From Phocoena phocoena (Eukaryota > Chordata > Mammalia > Artiodactyla > Phocoenidae): a DNA stretch of 64,000 nucleotides. Shown piece by piece: positions 10,483-24,458 of the stretch. The translations under genes were made by a program, and so were the position numbers. The notes under the pieces were generated by a model. The model worked only from the letters and a program-made list of their open reading frames with translations, was not told the origin of the DNA and ran no database searches. The stretch covers positions 434,001-498,000 of the forward strand of contig NW_027077400.1 of NCBI RefSeq assembly GCF_963924675.1, written 5' to 3'. The stretch's first letter is position 1; the number at the start of each line of letters is the position of its first letter.

Positions 10483-12229
10483 GTCAGTGCCTTTAACCTC
10501 CTGTTTGGCACAGCTTGCAATTTCTGTGCAAGATGAACAGGAATAGGGAGAACCAATGAGAGACTAGCTGTAGGTGTCTGCACGGGCAAATGTAACGCTC
10601 ATTTCCCACCAGGAAGAGGAATTTACCAAAGGCTCAGCATGCCCTGCCCGAAACAGATTAGGGCCTGAAGCAATCCTGCGGTTTTGTGCCCAGTTCACAA
10701 GAAAGCGAGTTGAAGAAAGGAGCTCAGGGGCACTGTAATTCACAAACCTGCAGAGTTATAAATGACAGCTATCCTCCAAAAATATATTGAAGTAAGCCTG
10801 CGAAGGGGACTTGAAAGCGGGGCAGAATTTCAGGAAAACGATTGCAGGGGGTAGACTGGAATTGCCCTGAAAGCATAGGAAAAGAGGCAGAACGTCGACA
10901 ATGATGCACTTGGCCAAAAAGGGCGTATGCGTTTTTTCCTGAATATATTCAGGAAAAAACGCATACGCCCTTTTTGGCCAACCAAGCAAGCCTGTAAAGG
11001 AAATCTGCACTACAATGAAGTCTCACTGCCCCCCGGGCAAGAGGGCCATCTGAAAAAAGTGTAAAATCCAGAAAGGTAGGACAGGATATGGAGAACAGGG
11101 AGCCTTGTTATGCTGATTGGCAGGATGTAAATTGCCAGCAGCCAGCCTGGAGAAGTGTATGGTGTTTCCTGAAACACATAAGAAACAAAGCAACACAGTC
11201 TATGGCACTTCCACTTATGGTCCTATAGCTTACGGAAATTAAAATCAAAAACAGACAGCCACCCCAATATTTGGGACGGCTGTGTTCACAAGAAGCTCGT
11301 CTACAGTAACAGGTAAATATCCCAGAAAGCAAAATATGGATAAAGAAGTTGTGGCACGTACGTACAATGCAATATCACTCAGCAATGAAATCTGTGTCAT
11401 CAGGCCCGTAGCGGCATAGTGAGTGGATGCAGGTACGGTGATTCTACGTGAACTACGTCACACAGAAAAAGAAACATCATAAGATATCACTAATACACGG
11501 AATGTAAACTTGACTACACATGAACTGAATTACAAAACAGAACAGGGTCTCAAATTTAGAAAACCAACTAGTGCTTGCTTATGGGGAAAGGTGCGTTGGG
11601 GTGCTTCATAAAACCAGAGACTGAAATTAGCACAGATAACTTTCCATAAGCCAAATATGTAATAGACAAGACCTACTCCTTGCTCAACGAAATGGACCCA
11701 ACACCACATATTCAACGCCTAGGAATATACCTGACTAGGAAGAATCTTAAAACCCATGGATATAAATGTCTCCGTAAGAGAATCAAGCGTGTGTACAGCG
11801 GCATAAACGCAGCAGTGAAAATCCGATAAATCCCATTATCAAAATAAATTTCAAAAAAAAATCATAAAGACCGTGAAATAGAGAGCAATTCTTAAATAAT
11901 TCACTCAGGGCATGTGATGCAACCGGGATTTAACACATCTACACCCAGAGCTGGTTGAGACATAAGGCTGGACACTTCAGGCTGATAGCATTGGTGAGTT
12001 TCGGTGAGCAAATGCAGACCCTTTGAAGTCATACTGCATGGTACCCATTCCATGGGTCCCAACTCTCCAGGTTCAAGGGATTCTTCCTCCAGCTAAAACA
12101 TGCATGGGAAACCAAGAGTATCGTCCACCATGTGATTGGGAAATGATTTAAAATGCATCTCAGTTTTCGTATCCTGGTCCTCGGGTTCACCATTCCAGAT
12201 GCTTTACTAACACTCTCCCCGCTTGGAGA
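10483..12229 (+). repeat. Monomer 7, subtype A
   Basis: A-type throughout. It starts a run of ten strictly alternating monomers (7-16). Palindrome 10910-10981 intact, L1 part 10982-11861. It shares A at 11765 and C at 11872 with monomer 9. Confidence 0.9.
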
Positions 12230-13976
12230 GTCAGTGCCTTTAACCTCCTCTTTGGCACAGCTTGCAATTTCTGTGCAAAATGAACAGGAATAGGGAGAAC
12301 CAATGAGAGACTAGCTGTAGGTGTCTGCACGGGCAAATGTAACGCTCATTGCCCACCAGGAAGAGGAATTAACCAAAGGCTCAGCGTGCCCTGCCGGAAA
12401 CAGATTAGGGCCTGAAGCAATCCTGCGGTTTTGTGCCCAGCTCACAAGAAAGCGAGTTGAAGAAAGGAGCTCAGGGGCACTGTAATTCACAAACCTGCAG
12501 AGTTATAAATGACAGCTTTCCTCCAAAAATATATTGAAGTAAGCCTGCGAAGGGGACTTGAAAGCGGGGCAGAATTTCAGGAAAACGATTGCAGGGGGTA
12601 GACTGGAATTGCCCTGAAAGCATAGGAAAAGAGGCAGAACGTCGACAATGATGCACTTGGCCAAAAAGGGCGTATGCGTTTTTTCCTGAATATATTCAGG
12701 AAAAAACGCATACGCCCTTTTTGGCCAACCAAGCAAGCCTGTAAATGAAATCTGCACTACAATGAAGTCTCACTGCCCCCCTGGCAAAAGGGCCATCTGA
12801 AAAAAGTGTAAAATCCAGAAAGGTAGGACAGGATATGGAGAACAGGGAGCCTTGTTATGCTGATTGGCAGGATGTAAATTGCCAGCAGCCACCCTGGAGA
12901 AGTGTATGGTGTTTCCTGAAACACGAAAGAAACAAAGCAACACAGCCTATGGCACTTCCACTTATGGTCCTATAGCTTACGGAAATTAAAATCAAAAACA
13001 GACAGCCACCCCAATATTTGAGACGGCTGTGTTCACAAGAAGCTCGTCTACAGTATCAGGTAAATATCCCAGAAAGCAAAAAATGGATAAAGAACTTGTG
13101 GCACGTACGTACAATGCAATATCACTCAGCAATGAAATCTGTGTCATCAGGCCCATAGCGGCATAGTGAGTGGATGCAGGTACGGTGATTCTACGTGAAC
13201 TACGTCACACAGAAAAAGAAACATCATAAGATATCACGAATACACGGAATGTAAACTTGACTACACATGAACTGAATTACAAAATAGAAAAGGGTCTCAA
13301 ATTTAGAAAACCAACTAGTGCTTGCTTATGGGGAAAGGTGCCTTGGGGTGCTGCATAAAACCAGAGACTGAAATTAGCACAGATAACTTTCCATAAGCCC
13401 AATATGTAATAGACAAAACCTACTCCTTGCTCAACGAAATGGACCCAACACCACATATTCAACGCCTAGGAATATACCTGACTAGGAAGAATCTTAAAAC
13501 CCATGGATATATATGTCTCCGTAAGAGAATCAAGGGTGTGTACAGCGGCCGAAAGGCAGCAGTGAAAATCCGATAAATCCCATTATCAAAATAAATTTCG
13601 AAAACAAAACACAAAGACAGTGAAATAGAGAGCAATTCTTAAATAATTCACTCAGGGCATGTGATGCAACCGGGATTGACCACATCTACACCCAGAGCTG
13701 GTTGAGACATAAGGCTGGACACTTCAGGCTGATAGCATTGGTGAGTTTAGGTGAGCAAATGCACACCCTTTGAAGTCATACTGTATGGTACCTATTCCAT
13801 GGGTCCCAACTCTTCAGGTTCAAGGGATTCTTCCTCCAGCTAAAACATGCATGTGAAACCCACAGTATGGTCCACCGTGTTATGGGGAAATGATTTAAAA
13901 TGCATCTCAGTTTTCGTATCCTGGTCCTCGGGTTCACCATTCCAGATGATTTACTAACAGTCTCCCTGCTTGGAGA
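12230..13976 (+). repeat. Monomer 8, subtype B
   Basis: B-type, first copy with T at 12518 (GCTTTCCTCC) that marks a B sublineage. Palindrome 12657-12728 intact, L1 part 12729-13608. It shares A at 13417 with monomer 10. Confidence 0.9.
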
Positions 13977-15723
13977 GTCAGTGCCTTTAACCTCCTGTTT
14001 GGCACAGCTTGCAATTTCTGTGCAAGATGAACAGGAATAGGGAGAACCAATGAGAGACTAGCTGTAGGTGTCTGCACGGGCAAATGTAACGCTCATTTCC
14101 CACCAGGAAGAGGAATTTACCAAAGGCTCAGCATGCCCTGCCCGAAACAGATTAGGGCCTGAAGCAATCCTGCGGTTTTGTGCCCAGTTCACAAGAAAGC
14201 GAGTTGAAGAAAGGAGCTCAGGGGCACTGTAATTCACAAACCTGCAGAGTTATAAATGACAGCTATCCTCCAAAAATATATTGAAGTAAGCCTGCGAAGG
14301 GGACTTGAAAGCGGGGCAGAATTTCAGGAAAACGATTGCAGGGGGTAGACTGGAATTGCCCTGAAAGCATAGGAAAAGAGGCAGAACGTCGACAATGATG
14401 CACTTGGCCAAAAAGGGCGTATGCGTTTTTTCCTGAATATATTCAGGAAAAAACGCATACGCCCTTTTTGGCCAACCAAGCAAGCCTGTAAAGGAAATCT
14501 GCACTACAATGAAGTCTCACTGCCCCCCGGGCAAGAGGGCCATCTGAAAAAAGTGTAAAATCCAGAAAGGTAGGACAGGATATGGAGAACAGGGAGCCTT
14601 GTTATGCTGATTGGCAGGATGTAAATTGCCAGCAGCCAGCCTGGAGAAGTGTATGGTGTTTCCTGAAACACATAAGAAACAAAGCAACACAGTCTATGGC
14701 ACTTCCACTTATGGTCCTATAGCTTACGGAAATTAAAATCAAAAACAGACAGCCACCCCAATATTTGGGACGGCTGTGTTCACAAGAAGCTCGTCTACAG
14801 TAACAGGTAAATATCCCAGAAAGCAAAATATGGATAAAGAAGTTGTGGCACGTACGTACAATGCAATATCACTCAGCAATGAAATCTGTGTCATCAGGCC
14901 CGTAGCGGCATAGTGAGTGGATGCAGGTACGGTGATTCTACGTGAACTACGTCACACAGAAAAAGAAACATCATAAGATATCACTAATACACGGAATGTA
15001 AACTTGACTACACATGAACTGAATTACAAAACAGAACAGGGTCTCAAATTTAGAAAACCAACTAGTGCTTGCTTATGGGGAAAGGTGCGTTGGGGTGCTT
15101 CATAAAACCAGAGACTGAAATTAGCACAGATAACTTTCCATAAGCCAAATATGTAATAGACAAGACCTACTCCTTGCTCAACGAAATGGACCCAACACCA
15201 CATATTCAACGCCTAGGAATATACCTGACTAGGAAGAATCTTAAAACCCATGGATATAAATGTCTCCGTAAGAGAATCAAGCGTGTGTACAGCGGCATAA
15301 ACGCAGCAGTGAAAATCCGATGAATCCCATTATCAAAATAAATTTCAAAAAAAAATCATAAAGACCGTGAAATAGAGAGCAATTCTTAAATAATTCACTC
15401 AGGGCATGTGATGCAACCGGGATTTAACACATCTACACCCAGAGCTGGTTGAGACATAAGGCTGGACACTTCAGGCTGATAGCATTGGTGAGTTTCGGTG
15501 AGCAAATGCAGACCCTTTGAAGTCATACTGCATGGTACCCATTCCATGGGTCCCAACTCTCCAGGTTCAAGGGATTCTTCCTCCAGCTAAAACATGCATG
15601 GGAAACCAAGAGTATCGTCCACCATGTGATTGGGAAATGATTTAAAATGCATCTCAGTTTTCGTATCCTGGTCCTCGGGTTCACCATTCCAGATGCTTTA
15701 CTAACACTCTCCCCGCTTGGAGA
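13977..15723 (+). repeat. Monomer 9, subtype A
   Basis: A-type. Palindrome 14404-14475 intact, L1 part 14476-15355. It shares A at 15259 and C at 15366 with monomer 7, exactly 3494 bp earlier. Confidence 0.9.
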
Positions 15724-17470
15724 GTCAGTGCCTTTAACCTCCTCTTTGGCACAGCTTGCAATTTCTGTGCAAAATGAACAGGAATAGGGAGAACCAATGA
15801 GAGACTAGCTGTAGGTGTCTGCACGGGCAAATGTAACGCTCATTGCCCACCAGGAAGAGGAATTAACCAAAGGCTCAGCGTGCCCTGCCGGAAACAGATT
15901 AGGGCCTGAAGCAATCCTGCGGTTTTGTGCCCAGCTCACAAGAAAGCGAGTTGAAGAAAGGAGCTCAGGGGCACTGTAATTCACAAACCTGCAGAGTTAT
16001 AAATGACAGCTTTCCTCCAAAAATATATTGAAGTAAGCCTGCGAAGGGGACTTGAAAGCGGGGCAGAATTTCAGGAAAACGATTGCAGGGGGTAGACTGG
16101 AATTGCCCTGAAAGCATAGGAAAAGAGGCAGAACGTCGACAATGATGCACTTGGCCAAAAAGGGCGTATGCGTTTTTTCCTGAATATATTCAGGAAAAAA
16201 CGCATACGCCCTTTTTGGCCAACCAAGCAAGCCTGTAAATGAAATCTGCACTACAATGAAGTCTCACTGCCCCCCTGGCAAAAGGGCCATCTGAAAAAAG
16301 TGTAAAATCCAGAAAGGTAGGACAGGATATGGAGAACAGGGAGCCTTGTTATGCTGATTGGCAGGATGTAAATTGCCAGCAGCCACCCTGGAGAAGTGTA
16401 TGGTGTTTCCTGAAACACGAAAGAAACAAAGCAACACAGCCTATGGCACTTCCACTTATGGTCCTATAGCTTACGGAAATTAAAATCAAAAACAGACAGC
16501 CACCCCAATATTTGAGACGGCTGTGTTCACAAGAAGCTCGTCTACAGTATCAGGTAAATATCCCAGAAAGCAAAAAATGGATAAAGAACTTGTGGCACGT
16601 ACGTACAATGCAATATCACTCAGCAATGAAATCTGTGTCATCAGGCCCATAGCGGCATAGTGAGTGGATGCAGGTACGGTGATTCTACGTGAACTACGTC
16701 ACACAGAAAAAGAAACATCATAAGATATCACGAATACACGGAATGTAAACTTGACTACACATGAACTGAATTACAAAATAGAAAAGGGTCTCAAATTTAG
16801 AAAACCAACTAGTGCTTGCTTATGGGGAAAGGTGCCTTGGGGTGCTGCATAAAACCAGAGACTGAAATTAGCACAGATAACTTTCCATAAGCCCAATATG
16901 TAATAGACAAAACCTACTCCTTGCTCAACGAAATGGACCCAACACCACATATTCAACGCCTAGGAATATACCTGACTAGGAAGAATCTTAAAACCCATGG
17001 ATATATATGTCTCCGTAAGAGAATCAAGGGTGTGTACAGCGGCCGAAAGGCAGCAGTGAAAATCCGATAAATCCCATTATCAAAATAAATTTCGAAAACA
17101 AAACACAAAGACAGTGAAATAGAGAGCAATTCTTAAATAATTCACTCAGGGCATGTGATGCAACCGGGATTGACCACATCTACACCCAGAGCTGGTTGAG
17201 ACATAAGGCTGGACACTTCAGGCTGATAGCATTGGTGAGTTTAGGTGAGCAAATGCACACTCTTTGAAGTCATACTGTATGGTACCTATTCCATGGGTCC
17301 CAACTCTTCAGGTTCAAGGGATTCTTCCTCCAGCTAAAACATGCATGTGAAACCCACAGTATGGTCCACCGTGTTATGGGGAAATGATTTAAAATGCATC
17401 TCAGTTTTCGTATCCTGGTCCTCGGGTTCACCATTCCAGATGATTTACTAACAGTCTCCCTGCTTGGAGA
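15724..17470 (+). repeat. Monomer 10, subtype B
   Basis: B-type, T-sublineage. Palindrome 16151-16222 intact, L1 part 16223-17102. It shares A at 16911 with monomer 8. Confidence 0.9.
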
Positions 17471-19217
17471 GTCAGTGCCTTTAACCTCCTGTTTGGCACA
17501 GCTTGCAATTTCTGTGCAAGATGAACAGGAATAGGGAGAACCAATGAGAGACTAGCTGTAGGTGTCTGCACGGGCAAATGTAACGCTCATTTCCCACCAG
17601 GAAGAGGAATTTACCAAAGGCTCAGCATGCCCTGCCCGAAACAGATTAGGGCCTGAAGCAATCCTGCGGTTTTGTGCCCAGTTCACAAGAAAGCGAGTTG
17701 AAGAAAGGAGCTCAGGGGCACTGTAATTCACAAACCTGCAGAGTTATAAATGACAGCTATCCTCCAAAAATATATTGAAGTAAGCCTGCGAAGGGGACTT
17801 GAAAGCGGGGCAGAATTTCAGGAAAACGATTGCAGGGGGTAGACTGGAATTGCCCTGAAAGCATAGGAAAAGAGGCAGAACGTCGACAATGATGCACTTG
17901 GCCAAAAAGGGCGTATGCGTTTTTTCCTGAATATATTCAGGAAAAAACGCATACGCCCTTTTTGGCCAACCAAGCAAGCCTGTAAAGGAAATCTGCACTA
18001 CAATGAAGTCTCACTGCCCCCCGGGCAAGAGGGCCATCTGAAAAAAGTGTAAAATCCAGAAAGGTAGGACAGGATATGGAGAACAGGGAGCCTTGTTATG
18101 CTGATTGGCAGGATGTAAATTGCCAGCAGCCAGCCTGGAGAAGTGTATGGTGTTTCCTGAAACACATAAGAAACAAAGCAACACAGTCTATGGCACTTCC
18201 ACTTATGGTCCTATAGCTTACGGAAATTAAAATCAAAAACAGACAGCCACCCCAATATTTGGGACGGCTGTGTTCACAAGAAGCTCGTCTACAGTAACAG
18301 GTAAATATCCCAGAAAGCAAAATATGGATAAAGAAGTTGTGGCACGTACGTACAATGCAATATCACTCAGCAATGAAATCTGTGTCATCAGGCCCGTAGC
18401 GGCATAGTGAGTGGATGCAGGTACGGTGATTCTACGTGAACTACGTCACACAGAAAAAGAAACATCATAAGATATCACTAATACACGGAATGTAAACTTG
18501 ACTACACATGAACTGAATTACAAAACAGAACAGGGTCTCAAATTTAGAAAACCAACTAGTGCTTGCTTATGGGGAAAGGTGCGTTGGGGTGCTTCATAAA
18601 ACCAGAGACTGAAATTAGCACAGATAACTTTCCATAAGCCAAATATGTAATAGACAAGACCTACTCCTTGCTCAACGAAATGGACCCAACACCACATATT
18701 CAACGCCTAGGAATATACCTGACTAGGAAGAATCTTAAAACCCATGGATATATATGTCTCCGTAAGAGAATCAAGCGTGTGTACAGCGGCATAAACGCAG
18801 CAGTGAAAATCCGATAAATCCCATTATCAAAATAAATTTCAAAAAAAAATCATAAAGACAGTGAAATAGAGAGCAATTCTTAAATAATTCACTCAGGGCA
18901 TGTGATGCAACCGGGATTTAACACATCTACACCCAGAGCTGGTTGAGACATAAGGCTGGACACTTCAGGCTGATAGCATTGGTGAGTTTCGGTGAGCAAA
19001 TGCAGACCCTTTGAAGTCATACTGCATGGTACCCATTCCATGGGTCCCAACTCTCCAGGTTCAAGGGATTCTTCCTCCAGCTAAAACATGCATGGGAAAC
19101 CAAGAGTATCGTCCACCATGTGATTGGGAAATGATTTAAAATGCATCTCAGTTTTCGTATCCTGGTCCTCGGGTTCACCATTCCAGATGCTTTACTAACA
19201 CTCTCCCCGCTTGGAGA
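17471..19217 (+). repeat. Monomer 11, subtype A
   Basis: A-type throughout. Palindrome 17898-17969 intact, L1 part 17970-18849. No private variant stood out. Confidence 0.9.
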
Positions 19218-20964
19218 GTCAGTGCCTTTAACCTCCTCTTTGGCACAGCTTGCAATTTCTGTGCAAAATGAACAGGAATAGGGAGAACCAATGAGAGACT
19301 AGCTGTAGGTGTCTGCACGGGCAAATGTAACGCTCATTTCCCACCAGGAAGAGGAATTAACCAAAGGCTCAGCGTGCCTTGCCGGAAACAGATTAGGGCC
19401 TGAAGCAATCCTGCGGTTTTGTGCCCAGCTCACAAGAAAGCGAGTTGAAGAAAGGAGCTCAGGGGCACTGTAATTCACAAACCTGCAGAGTTATAAATGA
19501 CAGCTATCCTCCAAAAATATATTGAAGTAAGCCTGCGAAGGGGACTTGAAAGCGGCGCAGAATTTCAGGAAAACGATTGCAGGGGGTAGACTGGAATTGC
19601 CCTGAAAGCATAGGAAAAGAGGCAGAACGTCGACAATGATGCACTTGGCCAAAAAGGGCGTATGCGTTTTTTCCTGAATATATTCAGGAAAAAACGCATA
19701 CGCCCTTTTTGGCCAACCAAGCAAGCCTGTAAATGAAATCTGCACTACAATGAAGTCTCACTGCCCCCCTGGCAAAAGGGCCATCTGAAAAAAGTGTAAA
19801 ATCCAGAAAGGTAGGACAGGATATGGAGAACAGGGAGCCTTGTTATGCTGATTGGCAGGATGTAAATTGCCAGCAGCCACCCTGGAGAAGTGTATGGTGT
19901 TTCCTGAAACACGAAAGAAACAAAGCAACACAGCCTATGGCACTTCCACTTATGGTCCTATAGCTTACGGAAATTAAAATCAAAAACAGACAGCCACCCC
20001 AATATTTGAGACGGCTGTGTTCACAAGAAGCTCGTCTACAGTATCAGGTAAATATCCCAGAAAGCAAAAAATGGATAAAGAACTTGTGGCACGTACGTAC
20101 AATGCAATATCACTCAGCAATGAAATCTGTGTCATCAGGCCCATAGCGGCATAGTGAGTGGATGCAGGTACGGTGATTCTACGTGAACTACGTCACACAG
20201 AAAAAGAAACATCATAAGATATCACGAATACACGGAATGTAAACTTGACTACACATGAACTGAATTACAAAATAGAAAAGGGTCTCAAATTTAGAAAACC
20301 AACTAGTGCTTGCTTATGGGGAAAGGTGCCTTGGGGTGCTGCATAAAACCAGAGACTGAAATTAGCACAGATAACTTTCCATAAGCCCAATATGTAATAG
20401 ACAAGACCTACTCCTTGCTCAACGAAATGGACCCAACACCACATATTCAACGCCTAGGAATATACCTGACTAGGAAGAATCTTAAAACCCATGGATATAT
20501 ATGTCTCCGTAAGAGAATCAAGGGTGTGTACAGCGGCCGAAAGGCAGCAGTGAAAATCCGATAAATCCCATTATCAAAATAAATTTCGAAAACAAAACAC
20601 AAAGACAGTGAAATAGAGAGCAATTCTTAAATAATTCACTCAGGGCATGTGATGCAACCGGGATTGACCACATCTACACCCAGAGCTGGTTGAGACATAA
20701 GGCTGGACACTTCAGGCTGATAGCATTGGTGAGTTTAGGTGAGCAAATGCACACCCTTTGAAGTCATACTGTATGGTACCTATTCCATGGGTCCCAACTC
20801 TTCAGGTTCAAGGGATTCTTCCTCCAGCTAAAACATGCATGTGAAACCCACAGTATGGTCCACCGTGTTATGGGGAAATGATTTAAAATGCATCTCAGTT
20901 TTCGTATCCTGGTCCTCGGGTTCACCATTCCAGATGATTTACTAACAGTCTCCCTGCTTGGAGA
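19218..20964 (+). repeat. Monomer 12, subtype B
   Basis: B-type without the T at offset 288. Private changes are GTGCCTTGCC near 19375 and AGCGGCGCAG near 19551. Palindrome 19645-19716 intact, L1 part 19717-20596. Confidence 0.9.
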
Positions 20965-22711
20965 GTCAGTGCCTTTAACCTCCTGTTTGGCACAGCTTGC
21001 AATTTCTGTGCAAGATGAACAGGAATAGGGAGAACCAATGAGAGACTAGCTGTAGGTGTCTGCACGGGCAAATGTAACGCTCATTTCCCACCAGGAAGAG
21101 GAATTTACCAAAGGCTCAGCATGCCCTGCCCGAAACAGATTAGGGCCTGAAGCAATCCTGCGGTTTTGTGCCCAGTTCACAAGAAAGCGAGTTGAAGAAA
21201 GGAGCTCAGGGGCACTGTAATTCACAAACCTGCAGAGTTATAAATGACAGCTATCCTCCAAAAATATATTGAAGTAAGCCTGCGAAGGGGACTTGAAAGC
21301 GGGGCAGAATTTCAGGAAAACGATTGCAGGGGGTAGACTGGAATTGCCCTGAAAGCATAGGAAAAGAGGCAGAACGTCGACAATGATGCACTTGGCCAAA
21401 AAGGGCGTATGCGTTTTTTCCTGAATATATTCAGGAAAAAACGCATACGCCCTTTTTGGCCAACCAAGCAAGCCTGTAAAGGAAATCTGCACTACAATGA
21501 AGTCTCACTGCCCCCCTGGCAAAAGGGCCATCTGAAAAAAGTGTAAAATCCAGAAAGGTAGGACAGGATATGGAGAACAGGGAGCCTTGTTATGCTGATT
21601 GGCAGGATGTAAATTGCCAGCAGCCAGCCTGGAGAAGTGTATGGTGTTTCCTGAAACACATAAGAAACAAAGCAACACAGTCTATGGCACTTCCACTTAT
21701 GGTCCTATAGCTTACGGAAATTAAAATCAAAAACAGACAGCCACCCCAATATTTGGGACGGCTGTGTTCACAAGAAGCTCGTCTACAGTAACAGGTAAAT
21801 ATCCCAGAAAGCAAAATATGGATAAAGAAGTTGTGTCACGTACGTACAATGCAATATCACTCAGCAATGAAATCTGTGTCATCAGGCCCGTAGCGGCATA
21901 GTGAGTGGATGCAGGTACGGTGATTCTACGTGAACTACGTAACACAGAAAAAGAAGCATCATAAGATATCACTAATACACGGAATGTAAACTTGACTACA
22001 CATGAACTGAATTACAAAACAGAACAGGGTCTCAAATTTAGAAAACCAACTAGTGCTTGCTTATGGGGAAAGGTGCATTGGGGTGCTTCATAAAACCAGA
22101 GACTGAAATTAGCACAGATAACTTTCCATAAGCCAAATATGTAATAGACAAGACCTACTCCTTGCTCAACGAAATGGACCCAACACCACATATTCAACGC
22201 CTAGGAATATACCTGACAAGGAAGAATCTTAAAACCCATGGATATATATGTCTCCGTAAGAGAATCAAGCGTGTGTACAGCGGCATAAACGCAGCAGTGA
22301 AAATCAGATAAATCCCATTATCAAAATAAATTTCAAAAAAAAATCATAAAGACAGTGAAATAGAGAGCAATTCTTAAATAATTCACTCAGGGCATGTGAT
22401 GCAACCGGGATTTAACACATCTAAACCCAGAGCTGGTTGAGACATAAGGCTGGACACTTCAGGCTGATAGCATTGGTGAGTTTCGGTGAGCAAATGCAGA
22501 CCCTTTGAAGTCATACTGCATGGTACCCATTCCATGGGTCCCAACTCTCCAGGTTCAAGGGATTCTTCCTCCAGCTAAAACATGCATGGGAAACCAAGAG
22601 TATCGTCCACCATGTGATTGGGAAATGATTTAAAATGCATCTCAGTTTTCGTATCCTGGTCCTCGGGTTCACCATTCCAGATGCTTTACTAACACTCTCC
22701 CCGCTTGGAGA
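20965..22711 (+). repeat. Monomer 13, subtype A with B-like patch
   Basis: A-type, but CCCCCTGGCAAAAGGG near 21511-21527 is the B state, flanked by A states on both sides; this is a small conversion patch. Several private changes follow (GTGTCACG 21834, GTAACACAG near 21940, GACAAGG 22216, AAATCAGATAA near 22303). It shares A at 22077 with monomer 24. Palindrome 21392-21463 intact, L1 part 21464-22343. Confidence 0.88.
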
Positions 22712-24458
22712 GTCAGTGCCTTTAACCTCCTCTTTGGCACAGCTTGCAATTTCTGTGCAAAATGAACAGGAATAGGGAGAACCAATGAGAGACTAGCTGT
22801 AGGTGTCTGCACGGGCAAATGTAACGCTCATTGCCCACCAGGAAGACGAATTAAACAAAGGCTCAGTGTGCCCTGCTGGAAACAGATTAGGGCCTGAAGC
22901 AATCCTGCGGTTTTGTGCCCAGCTCACAAGAAAGCGAGTTGAAGAAAGGAGCTCAGGGGCACTGTAATTCACAAACCTGCAGAGTTATAAATGACAGCTT
23001 TCCTCCAAAAATATATTGAAGTAAGCCTGCGAAGGGGACTTGAAAGCGGGGCAGAATTTCAGGAAAACGATTGCAGGGGGTAGACTGGAATTGCCCTGAA
23101 AGCATAGGAAAAGAGGCAGAACGTCGACAATGATGCACTTGGCCAAAAAGGGCGTATGCGTTTTTTCCTGAATATATTCAGGAAAAAACGCATACGCCCT
23201 TTTTGGCCAACCAAGCAAGCCTGTAAATGAAATCTGCACTACAATGAAGTCTCACTGCCCCCCTGGCAAAAGGGCCATCTGAAAAAAGTGTAAAATCCAG
23301 AAAGGTAGGACAGGATATGGAGAACAGGGAGCCTTGTTATGCTGATTGGCAGGATGTAAATTGCCAGCAACCACCCTGGAGAAGTGTATGGTGTTTCCTG
23401 AAACACGAAAGAAACAAAGCAACACAGCCTATGGCACTTCCACTTATGGTCCTATAGCTTACGGAAATTAAAATCAAAAACAGACAGCCACCCCAATATT
23501 TGAGACGGCTGTGTTCACAAGAAGCTCGTCTACAGTATCAGGTAAATATCCCAGAAAGCAAAAAATGGATAAAGAACTTGTGGCACGTACGTACAATGCA
23601 ATATCACTCAGCAATGAAATCTGTGTCATCAGGCCCATAGCGGCATAGTGAGTGGATGCAGGTACGGTGATTCTACGTGAACTACGTCACACAGAAAAAG
23701 AATCATCATAAGATATCACGAATACACGGAATGTAAACTTGACTACACATGAACTGAATTACAAAATAGAAAAGGGTCTCAAATTTAGAAAACCAACTAG
23801 TGCTTGCTTATGGGGAAAGGTGCCTTGGGGTGCTGCATAAAACCAGAGACTGAAATTAGCACAGATAACTTTCCATAAGCCCAATATGTAATAGACAAGA
23901 CCTACTCCTTGCTCAACGAAATGGACCCAACACCACATATTCAACGCCTAGGAATATACCTGACTAGGAAGAATCTTAAAACCCATGGATATATATGTCT
24001 CCGTAAGAGAATCAAGGGTGTGTACAGCGGCCGAAAGGCAGCAGTGAAAATCCGATAAATCCCATTATCAAAATAAATTTCGAAAACAAAACACAAAGAC
24101 AGTGAAATAGAGAGCAATTCTTAAATAATTCACTCAGGGCATGTGATGCAACCGGGATTGACCACATCTACACCCAGAGCTGGTTGAGACATAAGGCTGG
24201 ACACTTCAGGCTGATAGCATTGGTGAGTTTAGGTGAGCAAATGCACACCCTTTGAAGTCATACTGTATGGTACCTATTCCATGGGTCCCAACTCTTCAGG
24301 TTCAAGGGATTCTTCCTCCAGCTAAAACATGCATGTGAAACCCACAGTATGGTCCACCGTGTTATGGGGAAATGATTTAAAATGCATCTCAGTTTTCGTA
24401 TCCTGGTCCTCGGGTTCACCATTCCAGATGATTTACTAACAGTCTCCCTGCTTGGAGA
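22712..24458 (+). repeat. Monomer 14, subtype B
   Basis: B-type, T-sublineage, and first copy with AAACAAAGGCTCAGTGTG (near 22853) instead of the AACC/CGTG form. Palindrome 23139-23210 intact, L1 part 23211-24090. Confidence 0.9.
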
